A DNA stretch of 64,000 nucleotides from Nocardioides exalbidus (GCF_900105585.1 NZ_FNRT01000002.1:1116001-1180000); one strand, 5' to 3'; positions 26,030-34,886 are shown, counted from the first letter of the stretch. Made by a program: numbers and translations. The notes: a model not told the origin generated them from the letters alone.

Positions 26030-27285
26030 CCAGCCGGACGCCGCTCGTCGGCGCGCTCGTCGCGGAGGGCGTCTCCTTCGTCGGGACCCGGGTCTCGATG
26101 ATCGCCATCCCCTGGTTCGTGCTCTCGACGACCGGGTCCGCGACGCAGACCGGCCTCGTGGCCGCCGCGGAGATCGCTCCGCTCGTGGTGGTGAAGGCGC
26201 TCGGCGGGCCGCTGCTCGACCGGGTCGGTCCCCGGCGGGTGACGCTGCTGTGCGACCTCCTGTCGGCCTTCGTCGTCGCCACGATCCCCCTGCTGCACCA
26301 CCTCGGACTCCTGACCTTCCCCGTGCTGCTGGTCCTGGTCGCCGTCGCCGGCGCGCTCCGTGGTCCGGGCGACGCCGGCAAGGCCGCGATGAGTCCCGAG
26401 ATCGCGCGCACCGCCGACTACTCCCTCGAGCGCGTGTCCGGCCTCGCCGCCGCCATCGAGCGCACGTCGACGATGGTCGGCGCCGCGCTGGCCGGCGTCC
26501 TGGTCGCCTCCATCGGCGCGGCCAACGCGCTCTACGTCGACGCGGCGTCGTTCCTCGTGTCGTTCGTCGTCTTCGCGGTCGCCACGACCGGGCTCGGACG
26601 GCCGGTCCCGCCGGAGCCGGACGCGGAGGGCACCCGGACGTCGTACGCCCGTGAGCTGGGGCAGGGCTGGGACTTCCTCCGCACCGAGCCGGTGCTCGTC
26701 GCGATCTGCGCGATGGTCGCGGTGACCAACCTGGTCGACCAGGCCTACGTGTCCGTGCTCGCGCCGGTGTGGGCGAAGGAGTCCGGCGCTGGCGTCGCCG
26801 TGCTCGGCGCGCTCTTCGCGGTGATGAGCGGAGCCTCGGTCGTCGGCGCGCTCGCGGCAGCGCGCTGGGGCGAGACGCTGCCGCGCTTCCGGACGTACGT
26901 CCTCGCCTTCCTCGTCGCCGGTGCGCCGCGCTACGTCGTGATGGCGCTGGACTCGCCGGTGTGGACGGTCTTCGCGATCACGGTGCTCGCAGGCTTCGCG
27001 TCCGGCTTCCTCAACCCGATCCTCGGGGCGGTGGTGCTCGAGCGGATCCCGGCCCCGCTGATGGGCCGGGTCTCCTCGCTCAACTCCGCGATCTGCTGGT
27101 CGCTGATGCCCCTCGGTGGCATCCTCGGCGGCCTCGCGGTCGCCGGGCTCGGGATCTCCCCGGCCCTGCTCGTGGCCGGCGCGGTCTACCTGGTCACGAC
27201 GATGGCCCCGACCCGGGTGCCGGCGTTCCGCCGGATGGACCGGACGCCCGCCGAGTCGGTGGAAGCTCCGGCCCCCGTGCGCTGA
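26026..27285 (+). CDS. MFS transporter (enterobactin/macrolide exporter type)
   Basis: 419 residues with about 12 hydrophobic segments. Features of the EntS/MefA-like MFS group: WFVLSTTGSATQTGLVAAAEIAP, LLDRVGPRRVTLLCD loop 2-3 motif, SGMG-like NPILGAVVLERIPAPLMGRVSSL. ATG start overlaps the regulator stop. Presumably exports a toxic compound sensed by the regulator; substrate unknown. Its stop codon is the start of the GAGTCGGCG-type palindrome. Confidence 0.88.
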   Translation: MTSRTPLVGALVAEGVSFVGTRVSMIAIPWFVLSTTGSATQTGLVAAAEIAPLVVVKALGGPLLDRVGPRRVTLLCDLLSAFVVATIPLLHHLGLLTFPVLLVLVAVAGALRGPGDAGKAAMSPEIARTADYSLERVSGLAAAIERTSTMVGAALAGVLVASIGAANALYVDAASFLVSFVVFAVATTGLGRPVPPEPDAEGTRTSYARELGQGWDFLRTEPVLVAICAMVAVTNLVDQAYVSVLAPVWAKESGAGVAVLGALFAVMSGASVVGALAAARWGETLPRFRTYVLAFLVAGAPRYVVMALDSPVWTVFAITVLAGFASGFLNPILGAVVLERIPAPLMGRVSSLNSAICWSLMPLGGILGGLAVAGLGISPALLVAGAVYLVTTMAPTRVPAFRRMDRTPAESVEAPAPVR

Positions 27286-27318
27286 CTCGGCGCGAAGTTC
27301 ACGCCGACTCGGCGGTCA
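27281..27318. repeat. REP-like GACTCGGCG palindrome, second locus
   Basis: GCTGACTCGGCG - CGAAGTTCA - CGCCGACTCGGCGGTCAG. Same unit as at 17839-17873 with a few substitutions. The TGA of the MFS gene and the TGA of the aminotransferase gene both lie within it, so the whole gap between convergent genes is this element. Expected bidirectional terminator. Confidence 0.7.
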
Positions 27319-28386
27319 GGGCGCGAAGCGGGCGGCCACCTCGACCAGGCGGTCGAAGGCCTCGGCCTCGCCGATGCTGACGCGCACGCCGTCACTGGCG
27401 AAGGGGCGGACCGAGATCCCGACCTCCCCGCAGGCGGCGGCGAAGTCGAGGGCGCGGTCACCGAGGGGGAACCAGACGAAGTTGCCCTGCGCCTCGGGCA
27501 GCTCCCAGCCGACCTCGCGGAGCCGGGCGACGAGGTCGGCGCGGCGCTCGACGAGGTCCTCGACCCGCGCGAACAGGTCGTCCCGCGCGGCGAGCGAGGC
27601 GATCGCCGCGGCCTGGGCGACGTGGCTGACCCCGAACGGCGTGGAGACCGCGCGCAGCGCTGCGGCCAGCGGCGCCGGCGCGACGGCGTACCCCACCCGG
27701 AAGCCGGCGAGGCCGTAGGCCTTGGAGAAGGTGCGGGTCAGGACGACGTTGTGGTGGCGGCGGTAGGTCGCGACGCCGTCGATCGCGTCGTCCATCCGCA
27801 CGAACTCGAGGTAGGCCTCGTCGACGACGACCACGACGTGGCCGGGGACCTTCGCGATGAAGGCGTCGAGCTCGGCCTGCGTGACGGCCGGCCCGGTCGG
27901 GTTGTTGGGCGTGCAGACGATGACGACCTTCGTGCGGTCGGTGACCGCCGCGGCCATCGCGTCGAGGTCGTGGCGGCCGTCGGCCGTCACGGGCACCTGC
28001 ACGCTGGTCGCGCCGCCGGCGGTGACCGCGATCGGGTACGCCTCGAAGGACCGCCACGCGTAGACGACCTCGTCGCCGGGGTCGCAGAAGGCGTTGACGA
28101 GCTGGTAGATCAGCGCGACCGAGCCGGTGGCCGCCGCGAGGTCCTCGACCGGCACGCCCATCGCCTCGCCGAGCGCGGCGTAGAGCGCGGTGCTGCCCAT
28201 GTCGGGGTAGCGGTTCATCGTCGCCGCCGCCTCGGTCGCCGCCGCGAGCACGCCGGGCAGCGGCGGGTAGGGGTTCTCGTTGGAGGAGAGCTTGTAGGAC
28301 GTCAGTCCGGGCTGCGCGACGGGCGGCTTGCCGGCGACGTACGCCGGGATGGCGAGCACGTTGGGACGGGGCTGGGGCGTGGTCAC
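27316..28386 (-). CDS. Histidinol-phosphate/aromatic aminotransferase (HisC/Pat family)
   Basis: 356 residues, fold-type I PLP enzyme. SSNENPYPPLPGV, VCTPNNPTGPAVT, VDEAYLEFV and the PLP-lysine segment TRTFSKAYGLAGFRVGYAVAP. Length and first motif match the actinobacterial Pat (aromatic aminotransferase) subgroup rather than the HisC of the histidine operon; substrate inferred. GTG start overlaps the stop of the upstream VanZ-like gene by GTGA. Confidence 0.85.
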   Translation of the reverse strand: MTTPQPRPNVLAIPAYVAGKPPVAQPGLTSYKLSSNENPYPPLPGVLAAATEAAATMNRYPDMGSTALYAALGEAMGVPVEDLAAATGSVALIYQLVNAFCDPGDEVVYAWRSFEAYPIAVTAGGATSVQVPVTADGRHDLDAMAAAVTDRTKVVIVCTPNNPTGPAVTQAELDAFIAKVPGHVVVVVDEAYLEFVRMDDAIDGVATYRRHHNVVLTRTFSKAYGLAGFRVGYAVAPAPLAAALRAVSTPFGVSHVAQAAAIASLAARDDLFARVEDLVERRADLVARLREVGWELPEAQGNFVWFPLGDRALDFAAACGEVGISVRPFASDGVRVSIGEAEAFDRLVEVAARFAP

Positions 28387-28940
28387 CCCTGCACCCTAGT
28401 GACGCGCCACGGCCTCACCACCGGCAGGAGCAGCAGCCCGAGCACGAACCCGATGCCCGCACCGAGGATGTTGTCGACCATGTCGGTGACGTCGCACGCG
28501 CGGTCGAGCCGGGCGAGCTGGAGCTGGGTGAGCTCGATGCCGAGGCTGTAGGCCGCCAGCAGCCCGAGGCCGAGCGGAGCGAGCACCACCCCGGCCCACC
28601 ACCGCCCCACGGCGAGGACGAGGAAGAGGCCCGCCGGGACGAAGAGCAGCACGTTGAGGGTGCGCTGGTCGAGGCCGAGGACCTGAAAGGCCGCGCCCGA
28701 CGGCCCGCCGTAGTCCCACGAGCAGGTCTCGCTCCGGGTCTCGGCGGGGACGAAGCCGACGTCGGGGCGGGTCGGGACGAGGGTGACCAGCGCGATCGCG
28801 ACGAGCGACCAGAGCAGGCCCGCGACCGACACCGCCGTGACCGTCCCCAGCCAGCGGTGGGTGAGGAGCACGAGCAGCACGGCGACGACGGCCGCGGCCA
28901 GCCCGCCGAGCACCATCACGCCCGTCCCGCCGATCGTCAC
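28383..28940 (-). CDS. VanZ-like membrane protein
   Basis: 185 residues with four or five hydrophobic segments; the VanZ core reads NVLLFVPAGLFL ... SLGIELTQLQLARLDRACDVTDMVDNILGAGIGFVLG, including the conserved D-x-x-D-x-x-x-N-x-x-G. Start: GTG at 28940 after GAGGTG; the frame is open 55 codons further but that part is repeat-rich and hydrophilic. VanZ of the vancomycin cluster gives low teicoplanin resistance, but most family members, including isolated ones like this, have no known role. Confidence 0.8.
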   Translation of the reverse strand: MTIGGTGVMVLGGLAAAVVAVLLVLLTHRWLGTVTAVSVAGLLWSLVAIALVTLVPTRPDVGFVPAETRSETCSWDYGGPSGAAFQVLGLDQRTLNVLLFVPAGLFLVLAVGRWWAGVVLAPLGLGLLAAYSLGIELTQLQLARLDRACDVTDMVDNILGAGIGFVLGLLLLPVVRPWRVTRVQG

Positions 28941-29007
28941 CACCTCACGGAGGCTAGCGGGAGCCGGGTGGCCGACAGCCTGACCCAGCCACCACGCTCG
29001 GTGCCCT

Positions 29008-29086
29008 ACCCCGTCGTGACTGACGAGCGAGCAAGCGTGACGAGCGCAGCGAGGCAGCGCCGTCGAGCGAGGAGGGTCGACGGGGT
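29008..29086. repeat. Repeat-like inverted element between divergent genes
   Basis: ACCCCGTCG (29008-29016) and CGACGGGGT (29078-29086) are perfect 9-base arms. The interior is built of GACGAGCGAGCAAGCG / GACGAGCGCAGCGAGG units, the kind of dispersed 'GAGCGNAGCGAG' sequence also seen in the bkd spacer and in the HNH gene. Confidence 0.5.
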
Positions 29087-29121
29087 CCTCCAGCGCGGCG
29101 AGCACCGCGCGCGGAGCGCGC

Positions 29122-29127
29122 TAATGT
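29122..29127 (+). promoter_or_regulatory. -10 hexamer (TAATGT) for leaderless transcript
   Basis: TAATGT ends 7 bases before the ATG at 29135; no Shine-Dalgarno. Confidence 0.45.
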
Positions 29128-29134
29128 CACAGCC

Positions 29135-29524
29135 ATGCGCTTCATCACCTGGTTGCTCACCTACGCCGCGGGCCTGGCGGTCGCGGCGTGGCTGCTCGAC
29201 GGGATCTGGTTCGAGGGACCGAGGAACGGCCAGGCGGAGATCCAGGAGAAGATCCTGCCGCTGCTGCTGGTCGCCCTGATCCTGGGCCTGGTCTCGACCT
29301 TCATCGAGCCGGTGATCAAGCTGTTGTCGTTGCCGTTCATCATCCTGACGCTGGGCTTCCTGCTGCTGGTGATCAACGCGCTGATGCTGCTGCTCACCGC
29401 CAAGCTCGCGGGCGCCGTCGACGTCGGCTTCCACGTCGACGGCTTCTGGAACGCGGTCGCCGGGTCACTGATCATCACGATCGTCGGCTGGGGCGTCCGA
29501 TCGGCCCTGCCCGCCGAGCGCTGA
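29135..29524 (+). CDS. Four-TM protein of the phage holin 4_2 superfamily
   Basis: 129 residues with four hydrophobic segments (about 3-22, 45-65, 68-92, 105-122) and the family blocks RFITWLLTYAAGLAVA, LVSTFIEPVIKLLSLPFIILTLGFLLLVINALML. Despite the name, chromosomal members are not holins of known phages and have no established role. First gene of a coupled run: its TGA overlaps the next ATG. Confidence 0.85.
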   Translation: MRFITWLLTYAAGLAVAAWLLDGIWFEGPRNGQAEIQEKILPLLLVALILGLVSTFIEPVIKLLSLPFIILTLGFLLLVINALMLLLTAKLAGAVDVGFHVDGFWNAVAGSLIITIVGWGVRSALPAER

Positions 29525-30045
29525 TGCCGGGGCTGCCTCCCGCACGCACGCCGGGGAGCTATCGCATCGCCCTGGTCTGCCTCGGCAACATCTGCCGCTC
29601 CCCCACGGCCCACGTCGTGCTCGAGCAGCGCCTCGCCGACGCCGGTCTCGACGACCGCGTCGAGGTCGCCTCGTCGGGCACCGGGGGCTGGCACGTCGGC
29701 AACCCGATGGACCGCCGCGCCGCGGCCACGCTGAGCGCGGCGGGCTACGACCCGACCCGGCACCGCGCGCGGCAGTACGACGACTCGTGGGCGACGGCGT
29801 ACGACGTCGTGCTCGTGATGGACGAGGCCAACCTGGCCGACGTCGGCGGCCGCACCGATCGCGTCGGCCTGTTCCGCGACCTCGATCCGGTCGATCCCGG
29901 GGCCGAGGTACCCGACCCGTACTACGGTGGAGACGACGGGTTCGAGGAGGTGCTGGCGATGGTGGAGCGGACGAGCGAGGCGATCGTGACGGCGCTCGAC
30001 GACGTGCTGCGCGGGGCCGACGGGCCGCCCGGGGACCCCGCCTGA
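29524..30045 (+). CDS. Low-molecular-weight protein-tyrosine phosphatase family
   Basis: 173 residues. P-loop VCLGNICRSP (Cys19, Arg25) and the general-acid loop VPDPYYGG. Overlaps both neighbours by single bases (TGATG). In bacteria LMW phosphatases next to fructosamine-kinase homologues have been shown or proposed to act as ribulosamine/erythrulosamine 5-phosphate phosphatases in protein deglycation, which fits here better than signalling (inference from neighbourhood). Confidence 0.88.
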   Translation: MPGLPPARTPGSYRIALVCLGNICRSPTAHVVLEQRLADAGLDDRVEVASSGTGGWHVGNPMDRRAAATLSAAGYDPTRHRARQYDDSWATAYDVVLVMDEANLADVGGRTDRVGLFRDLDPVDPGAEVPDPYYGGDDGFEEVLAMVERTSEAIVTALDDVLRGADGPPGDPA

Positions 30046-30908
30046 TGGCTCGCCAGCCACTGGTCGCCAAGCGTGCCGAGGAGCTCCTCGGCTCGTCCGT
30101 GGTGGCGACCTCTCCCGTGGCCGGCGGCGACATCGCGACCGCGACCCGGTTGCGCCTCTCGAGCGGGCAGACGGCGCTGATGAAGACGCTGCCGCACGCG
30201 CCCGAGGGCTTCTTCGAGGCCGAGGCGGCCGGGCTGCGCTGGCTCTCCGAGGTCGAGGGCGGCGTGCCGCTGCCCGAGGTGCTCGGCGCGGCCGACGACT
30301 GCGTGATCCTCGCGTGGATCGAGCCGAGCTCGAAGACCCCCGTCGAGGCTGCCGTCGCCTTCGGCCAGCAGCTCGCGACCACCCACCGCGCGGGCGCCGA
30401 CGGCTGGGGCCTCGACCACGACGGCTACATCGGCCGGCTGCCGCTCCCCAACAGGACGGCCGGGTCGTGGGCGGAGTTCTACGCGGTCCGCCGGGTGCTG
30501 CCCTACCTCAAGCTCGCCCGCGACCGCGGCGCGATCGAGGAGGCCGACGCCACCGCGGTCGAGAAGGTGATCGGTCGGCTCACCGACCTCCTCCCCGACG
30601 AGGAGCCCGCCCGGCTGCACGGCGACCTGTGGAACGGCAACTGCCTCTGGGGCCAGGACCTCGCGATCCACGTCATCGACCCCGCGGCCTACGGCGGGCA
30701 CCGCGAGGCCGACCTGGCGATGCTGCACCTCTTCGGGCTCACCCACCTGCCGCGGGTGATGGCGGCCTACGACGAGGCCCACCCGCTCGCCGACGGCTGG
30801 GAGGACCGGCTCGGGGTCCACCAGCTCTTCCCGCTGCTCGTGCACGCCTGCATGTTCGGCGGCGGCTACGGCGCCCGCGCCGGCACGCTCGCCGCGCGAT
30901 ATCTCTGA
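30045..30908 (+). CDS. Fructosamine/ribulosamine 3-kinase family
   Basis: 287 residues, normal length. GGDIATATRLRLSSG glycine region, LMKTLP with the ATP-binding lysine, catalytic LHGDLWNGNCLWG and VIDPAAYGGHREADLAMLHLFG. The family phosphorylates sugar adducts on protein lysines so that they fall off; bacterial members prefer ribulosamine and erythrulosamine. Coupled to the phosphatase gene, together a likely two-enzyme deglycation module. Confidence 0.9.
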   Translation: MARQPLVAKRAEELLGSSVVATSPVAGGDIATATRLRLSSGQTALMKTLPHAPEGFFEAEAAGLRWLSEVEGGVPLPEVLGAADDCVILAWIEPSSKTPVEAAVAFGQQLATTHRAGADGWGLDHDGYIGRLPLPNRTAGSWAEFYAVRRVLPYLKLARDRGAIEEADATAVEKVIGRLTDLLPDEEPARLHGDLWNGNCLWGQDLAIHVIDPAAYGGHREADLAMLHLFGLTHLPRVMAAYDEAHPLADGWEDRLGVHQLFPLLVHACMFGGGYGARAGTLAARYL

Positions 30909-30959
30909 TCTCAGCCTGCGCTCAGGACGCGGTGGCATCCTTGCCGCTGTGATGCTGCT

Positions 30960-31655
30960 GTGAGCGAGTCCAAGCCCCGGGTCCTGGTCGTCGACGACGA
31001 CCGGGCGGTGCGCGACTCGCTGCGCCGCTCGCTCGAGTTCAACGGCTACGAGGTCGTCCTGGCCGCCGACGGCGCCGAGGGCCTGGTCGCCGTGGGCTCC
31101 CACCACCCCGACGTCGTGGTGATCGACGTGATGATGCCGCGGCTCGACGGCATCGAGACGACGCGGGCGCTGCGGGCGGCCGGCAACGACGTACCGATCC
31201 TCGTGCTGACCGCGCGCGACGCGGTGGGCGACCGCGTGGAGGGCCTCGACGCGGGCGCCGACGACTACCTCACCAAGCCCTTCGCGCTCGAGGAGCTGCT
31301 GGCCCGGCTGCGCGCGCTGCTGCGCCGCGTCGTGCCCGACCCGGAGGCGGACGGCGAGGTCCTCTCGTTCGCCGACCTGACGATGGACGTCGGCAGCCGG
31401 GACGTGTCCCGCGGCAACCGGCCGATCGAGCTCACCCGCACCGAGTTCACCCTGCTCGAGATGTTCCTGCGGCGCCCGCGGCGGGTGCTCGACCGGTCCT
31501 TCATCCTCGAGGAGGTGTGGGGCTACGACTTCCCGACGAGCGCCAACTCGCTCGAGGTCTACGTCGGCTACCTCCGGCGCAAGACCGAGGCCGAGGGCGA
31601 GCCGCGGCTGATCCAGACCGTCCGCGGCGTCGGCTACGTGCTGAAGGAAGCGTGA
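30960..31655 (+). CDS. OmpR/PhoB-family response regulator (MprA-like)
   Basis: 231 residues, GTG start without a clear Shine-Dalgarno. Receiver domain 7-120 with DDD at 12-14, phospho-acceptor Asp56 in [16 protein letters not shown] and [14 protein letters not shown]; winged-helix DNA-binding domain 135-228 ending in [11 protein letters not shown]. Length and layout match MprA, which governs envelope-stress genes with MprB. The kinase gene follows 9 bases later. Confidence 0.92.
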   Translation: MSESKPRVLVVDDDRAVRDSLRRSLEFNGYEVVLAADGAEGLVAVGSHHPDVVVIDVMMPRLDGIETTRALRAAGNDVPILVLTARDAVGDRVEGLDAGADDYLTKPFALEELLARLRALLRRVVPDPEADGEVLSFADLTMDVGSRDVSRGNRPIELTRTEFTLLEMFLRRPRRVLDRSFILEEVWGYDFPTSANSLEVYVGYLRRKTEAEGEPRLIQTVRGVGYVLKEA

Positions 31656-31664
31656 GCGCACCGC

Positions 31665-33056
31665 ATGGCCTCGCCTGACGCCTGGCCCGAGGGACGCTGG
31701 CACTACCGCAGGTCGCTGGCGTCGCGCGTCGCGGTGCTGACCACGCTCGCGCTGGGCCTGTCGATCGCGGTGATGGCCTTCACCGCCTTCGTCGTGATGC
31801 GCCAGCAGCTGATGAGCTCGCTCGACCAGTCGCTGCTCAACCGCGCCCACCGCGCGACCGCCAGCACGGCCCTGTCGGGGGTCGCGACGGGCGAGGTCCC
31901 CTCGTGGCTGCTGGGTGCCGCCGACATCCGGATCTTCATGGTCAACGCCGAGGGCAACACCCTCTCCGGCACGATCGTCCCCCACTTCACGCTCGGCCAG
32001 CCGGAGTACGACGTCGTCACCGGGCAGCGTGACTCGTCCGTGCGGACCCTCGTCACCAAGGAGGGCGAGCGCTACCGGGTCGCGACCGTGCAGGCCGGCA
32101 GCGGCCAGGCCCTCGTCCTCGCCCAGCCCCTGACCGCCAACGACCGCACGCTCGGCAAGCTCGGCGGGGTGCTGTTCGTCTTCGGCGCCCTCGGCGTGCT
32201 CGCCGCGCTGCTGGCCGGGTGGCTGGTGGCACGCAACGGCCTGAGACCCGTGCGCCGCCTGACCTCCGCGGTCGAGCGGATCGCCGTCACCGAGGACCTC
32301 ACGCCGCTCAGGGTCGAGGGCGACGACGAGGTCGCCCGGCTGTCGACGGCGTTCAACCAGATGCTGCTCGCGCTCGGCGCGTCGCGGGACCGCCAGCGAC
32401 GCCTGGTCGCCGACGCGAGCCACGAGCTGCGCACACCCCTCACGTCGCTGCGCACCAACCTCGACCTGCTCCGCCAGGCCGAGGGCAACACGTCCTTCCC
32501 GGCCGAGGCGCGCCTCGAGCTGCTCGACGACGTGCGCGCCCAGATCGAGGAGCTCAGCGCCCTCGTCGGAGACCTGGTCGAGCTGGCTCGCGACGAGCCG
32601 GTCACCGGCAACGTCTCCGAGATCGACCTCGCCGACGTCGTCGAGCGCGCCGCGACCCGCGTCCGGCGCCGCGCGCACGGCATCGACTTCGACGTCGAGC
32701 TGAAGCCCTGGCGGGTCGTCGGCGACGCGAGCAGCCTCGAGCGGGCGGTGACCAACCTGCTCGACAACGCCGCCAAGTGGAGCCCCACCGACGGCACCGT
32801 GACCGTCCGGCTGGCCGAGGGCATCCTCACCGTCGACGACCAGGGCAACGGGATCGCCGAGGACGACCGGCCCCACGTCTTCGAGCGCTTCTACCGCGCC
32901 CAGGAGTCGCGCACGATGCCCGGCTCCGGGCTCGGCCTGGCGATCGTGCGGCAGGTCGTCGACCGCCACGGCGGCCGGGTCCAGGTGGCCGAGGCGCCCG
33001 GCGGAGGGGCGCGGTTCCAGATGTGGCTGCCGACCTCAGTCGAACACGCGCAGTAG
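31665..33056 (+). CDS. Two-component sensor histidine kinase (MprB-like)
   Basis: 463 residues. Membrane segments about 22-46 and 165-188 enclose a 120-residue outer sensor domain; HAMP about 189-242; phospho-acceptor His253 in VADASHELRTPLTSLRTNLDLL; ATPase with NLLDNAAKWSP, VDDQGNGIAEDDRPHVFERFYR and GSGLGLAIV. The 3' end overlaps the convergent pabB gene by 21 bases. Confidence 0.92.
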   Translation: MASPDAWPEGRWHYRRSLASRVAVLTTLALGLSIAVMAFTAFVVMRQQLMSSLDQSLLNRAHRATASTALSGVATGEVPSWLLGAADIRIFMVNAEGNTLSGTIVPHFTLGQPEYDVVTGQRDSSVRTLVTKEGERYRVATVQAGSGQALVLAQPLTANDRTLGKLGGVLFVFGALGVLAALLAGWLVARNGLRPVRRLTSAVERIAVTEDLTPLRVEGDDEVARLSTAFNQMLLALGASRDRQRRLVADASHELRTPLTSLRTNLDLLRQAEGNTSFPAEARLELLDDVRAQIEELSALVGDLVELARDEPVTGNVSEIDLADVVERAATRVRRRAHGIDFDVELKPWRVVGDASSLERAVTNLLDNAAKWSPTDGTVTVRLAEGILTVDDQGNGIAEDDRPHVFERFYRAQESRTMPGSGLGLAIVRQVVDRHGGRVQVAEAPGGGARFQMWLPTSVEHAQ

Positions 33057-34304
33057 CCGCTCGGCCTTCCACCCCGACTCGGCCCACTCCTCCGCGACCT
33101 CGGACTTCACGGTGATGCCGCCGCCGGTGCCGAGCGTCCACGTGCCGCTGCCGTCGGTCATCAGCGACCGGATGACGACCCCCAGGTCGGCCGGGCCGTC
33201 GCCGCTGATCCAGCCGAACGCGCCGGCGTACGCCCCCCGCGGCGTCGACTCGACGTCCTCGACGATCTCCATCGTGCGGAGCTTGGGCGCACCCGTCATC
33301 GACCCGGCCGGGAAGAGCGCGCGCAGCGCGGCGACGGTCGAGACGTCGTCGCGGAGCCGGCCGCGGACCGTGCTCACCAGCTGGTGCACCGACTCGTAGG
33401 ACTCGACCTCCATGAGCGCCGGCACCTCGACCGAGCCGACCTCGCAGACCAGCGACAGGTCGTTGCGGAGCAGGTCGACGATCATCAGGTTCTCCGCGCG
33501 CGTCTTCGGGTCGCTGGCGAGCCGCTCGCGGTGCGCGTCGTCCTCCTCGGGCGTGGCGCCGCGCGGGGTGGTGCCCTTGATCGGCTTGGTCTCGAGGCGG
33601 CGGTCGGCGGTGACGAGCGCGTACCGCTCCGGCGAGCTCGACAGCAGCCACGCCCGCGCGTCGGCGACGTCGTGCTGGAGGAACCCGGCGTAGGGCGCGG
33701 GGTTGAGCTCGCGCAGCCGGAGGTACGCCGTCACCGGGTCGAGGTCGCTCGTCCGCGCGATCCGGTGGGTGAGGTTGACCTCGTAGGAGTTGCCAGCGTG
33801 CAGGTGCTCCTGGACCCGCGCGAGGGCGTCGGCGTACTCATCGGGGACCGGACCTCTCGGGCGAGTCCCGAACTTCGGGGGGTGTGCACGCCCCGGGATG
33901 TCGGGGTTCCCCCGCAGATGCGGGGGTTCTGGGGACGGGGGAGCATGCTCGAACACGCGCACCCCGGCGGGCCGCATCCAGGCCGCGTCGGGGAGGACGG
34001 GGTCGGCGGACGCGGGGAGGTCGGGGCGGGAGGCGTAGCCGAGGTAGCCGAACCACTGCTCGCCGGGACGCATCCACTCCTCGAGGACGGTGAAGACGTC
34101 GTCGCCCACGACGGTCGACGCGCCCCCGGAGTGGGCGCGCACCTCGCGCCGGGCGGCCGACCAGGTGAGGGAGACGTCGTCGTCGTCGAGCCAGCCGACG
34201 AGGGAGCGGCGTCCCGACCACTCGCGCGCGCCGCCGCCGTCGAGCCAGAAGCACCGCCGGTGCTCCGCCGCGACCTGGCGGAAGAAGTCGACCGGGTCCG
34301 TCAC
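33036..34304 (-). CDS. pabB: Aminodeoxychorismate synthase component I with inserted palindromic segment
   Basis: 422 residues. Chorismate-binding domain: GNSYEVNLTHRIA, LSSSPERY, TKPIKGTTPRG, AENLMIVDLLRNDL, LFPAGSMTGAPKLRTMEIVE, GAYAGAFGWIS and GGGITVKS. With PabA it makes 4-amino-4-deoxychorismate for folate. GTG start overlaps pabA stop (GTGA). Residues about 121-152, proline/arginine/glycine-rich, are encoded by a cluster of palindromes and sit between the N-terminal and catalytic parts; they look like an in-frame insertion. Anthranilate synthase is excluded because a separate fused TrpEG is present nearby. Confidence 0.88.
   Translation of the reverse strand: MTDPVDFFRQVAAEHRRCFWLDGGGAREWSGRRSLVGWLDDDDVSLTWSAARREVRAHSGGASTVVGDDVFTVLEEWMRPGEQWFGYLGYASRPDLPASADPVLPDAAWMRPAGVRVFEHAPPSPEPPHLRGNPDIPGRAHPPKFGTRPRGPVPDEYADALARVQEHLHAGNSYEVNLTHRIARTSDLDPVTAYLRLRELNPAPYAGFLQHDVADARAWLLSSSPERYALVTADRRLETKPIKGTTPRGATPEEDDAHRERLASDPKTRAENLMIVDLLRNDLSLVCEVGSVEVPALMEVESYESVHQLVSTVRGRLRDDVSTVAALRALFPAGSMTGAPKLRTMEIVEDVESTPRGAYAGAFGWISGDGPADLGVVIRSLMTDGSGTWTLGTGGGITVKSEVAEEWAESGWKAERLLRVFD
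33846..33944. repeat. Palindromic element inserted in frame within pabB
   Basis: Three short hairpins in under 100 bases: CCCGAA-C-TTCGGG (33867-33879), CCCCG/CGGGG around GGATGT (33891-33906) and CCCCCGCA-GA-TGCGGGGG (33909-33926). The encoded stretch is low-complexity and not part of the conserved PabB fold. Resembles a mobile palindromic unit that kept the frame. Confidence 0.55.
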
Positions 34305-34861
34305 GAGAGGAAGTTCCCCATGAGGACGGCGCCGTGCGCCGACAGGATCGACTCGGGGTGGAACTGCACGCCCTCGAGCGGCAGGTCGACGTGCCGCGCG
34401 CCCATCACGACGCCGTCCTCCGACCACGCCGTCGCGACCAGCGACGACGGCAGCGACACGGCCCCGAGCGAGTGGTAGCGCACCGCGTCGAAGCCCTGCG
34501 GCAGCCCGTCGAAGACCCCGAGCCCGTCGTGTCGGATGGCGGCGACCTCGCCGTGCGCGGGACGCAGCCGCGCCACCGTGCCGCCGTACGACGTCACCAG
34601 TCCCTGCATGCCCAGGCACACGCCGAGCACGGGGCGGGTGCCGGCGAGGAGCACGGCGGTGCCGACGGCGAAGTCGGCGGGGTCGGCAGGGTGGCCCGGC
34701 CCGGGCGAGAGCACCACGTGGGAGTGGCGCAGCACGTCGTCGGGGTCGACCTCGTCGTGCTGGACGACGGTCGGCAGCACGCCGGTCACGGACGCGACGA
34801 GGTGCACCAGGTTCCACGTGTAGGAGTCGTGGTGGTCGACCACGATCACGTCCGGCTGCAC
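34301..34861 (-). CDS. pabA: Aminodeoxychorismate synthase, glutamine amidotransferase subunit
   Basis: 186 residues, class I amidotransferase: oxyanion SPGPGHP, nucleophile Cys82 in GVCLGMQ and His/Glu in VQFHPESI. Supplies ammonia from glutamine to PabB. GTG start; TACTGT ends 7 bases upstream (34874-34869), again without a Shine-Dalgarno. Pairing with pabB rather than trpE is assigned by the overlap. Confidence 0.9.
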   Translation of the reverse strand: MQPDVIVVDHHDSYTWNLVHLVASVTGVLPTVVQHDEVDPDDVLRHSHVVLSPGPGHPADPADFAVGTAVLLAGTRPVLGVCLGMQGLVTSYGGTVARLRPAHGEVAAIRHDGLGVFDGLPQGFDAVRYHSLGAVSLPSSLVATAWSEDGVVMGARHVDLPLEGVQFHPESILSAHGAVLMGNFLS

Positions 34862-34886
34862 GCGCCAGACAGTAGTGCCACTCGAC

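Noticed and set aside
29135..29524. Phage remnant because of the holin-superfamily name
   Set aside because: No other phage gene is near and the gene is coupled to metabolic genes; chromosomal members of this family are common.
33846..33944. CRISPR repeats in the palindromic stretch of pabB
   Set aside because: No regularly spaced identical repeats and no spacers; the stretch is within an intact coding frame.
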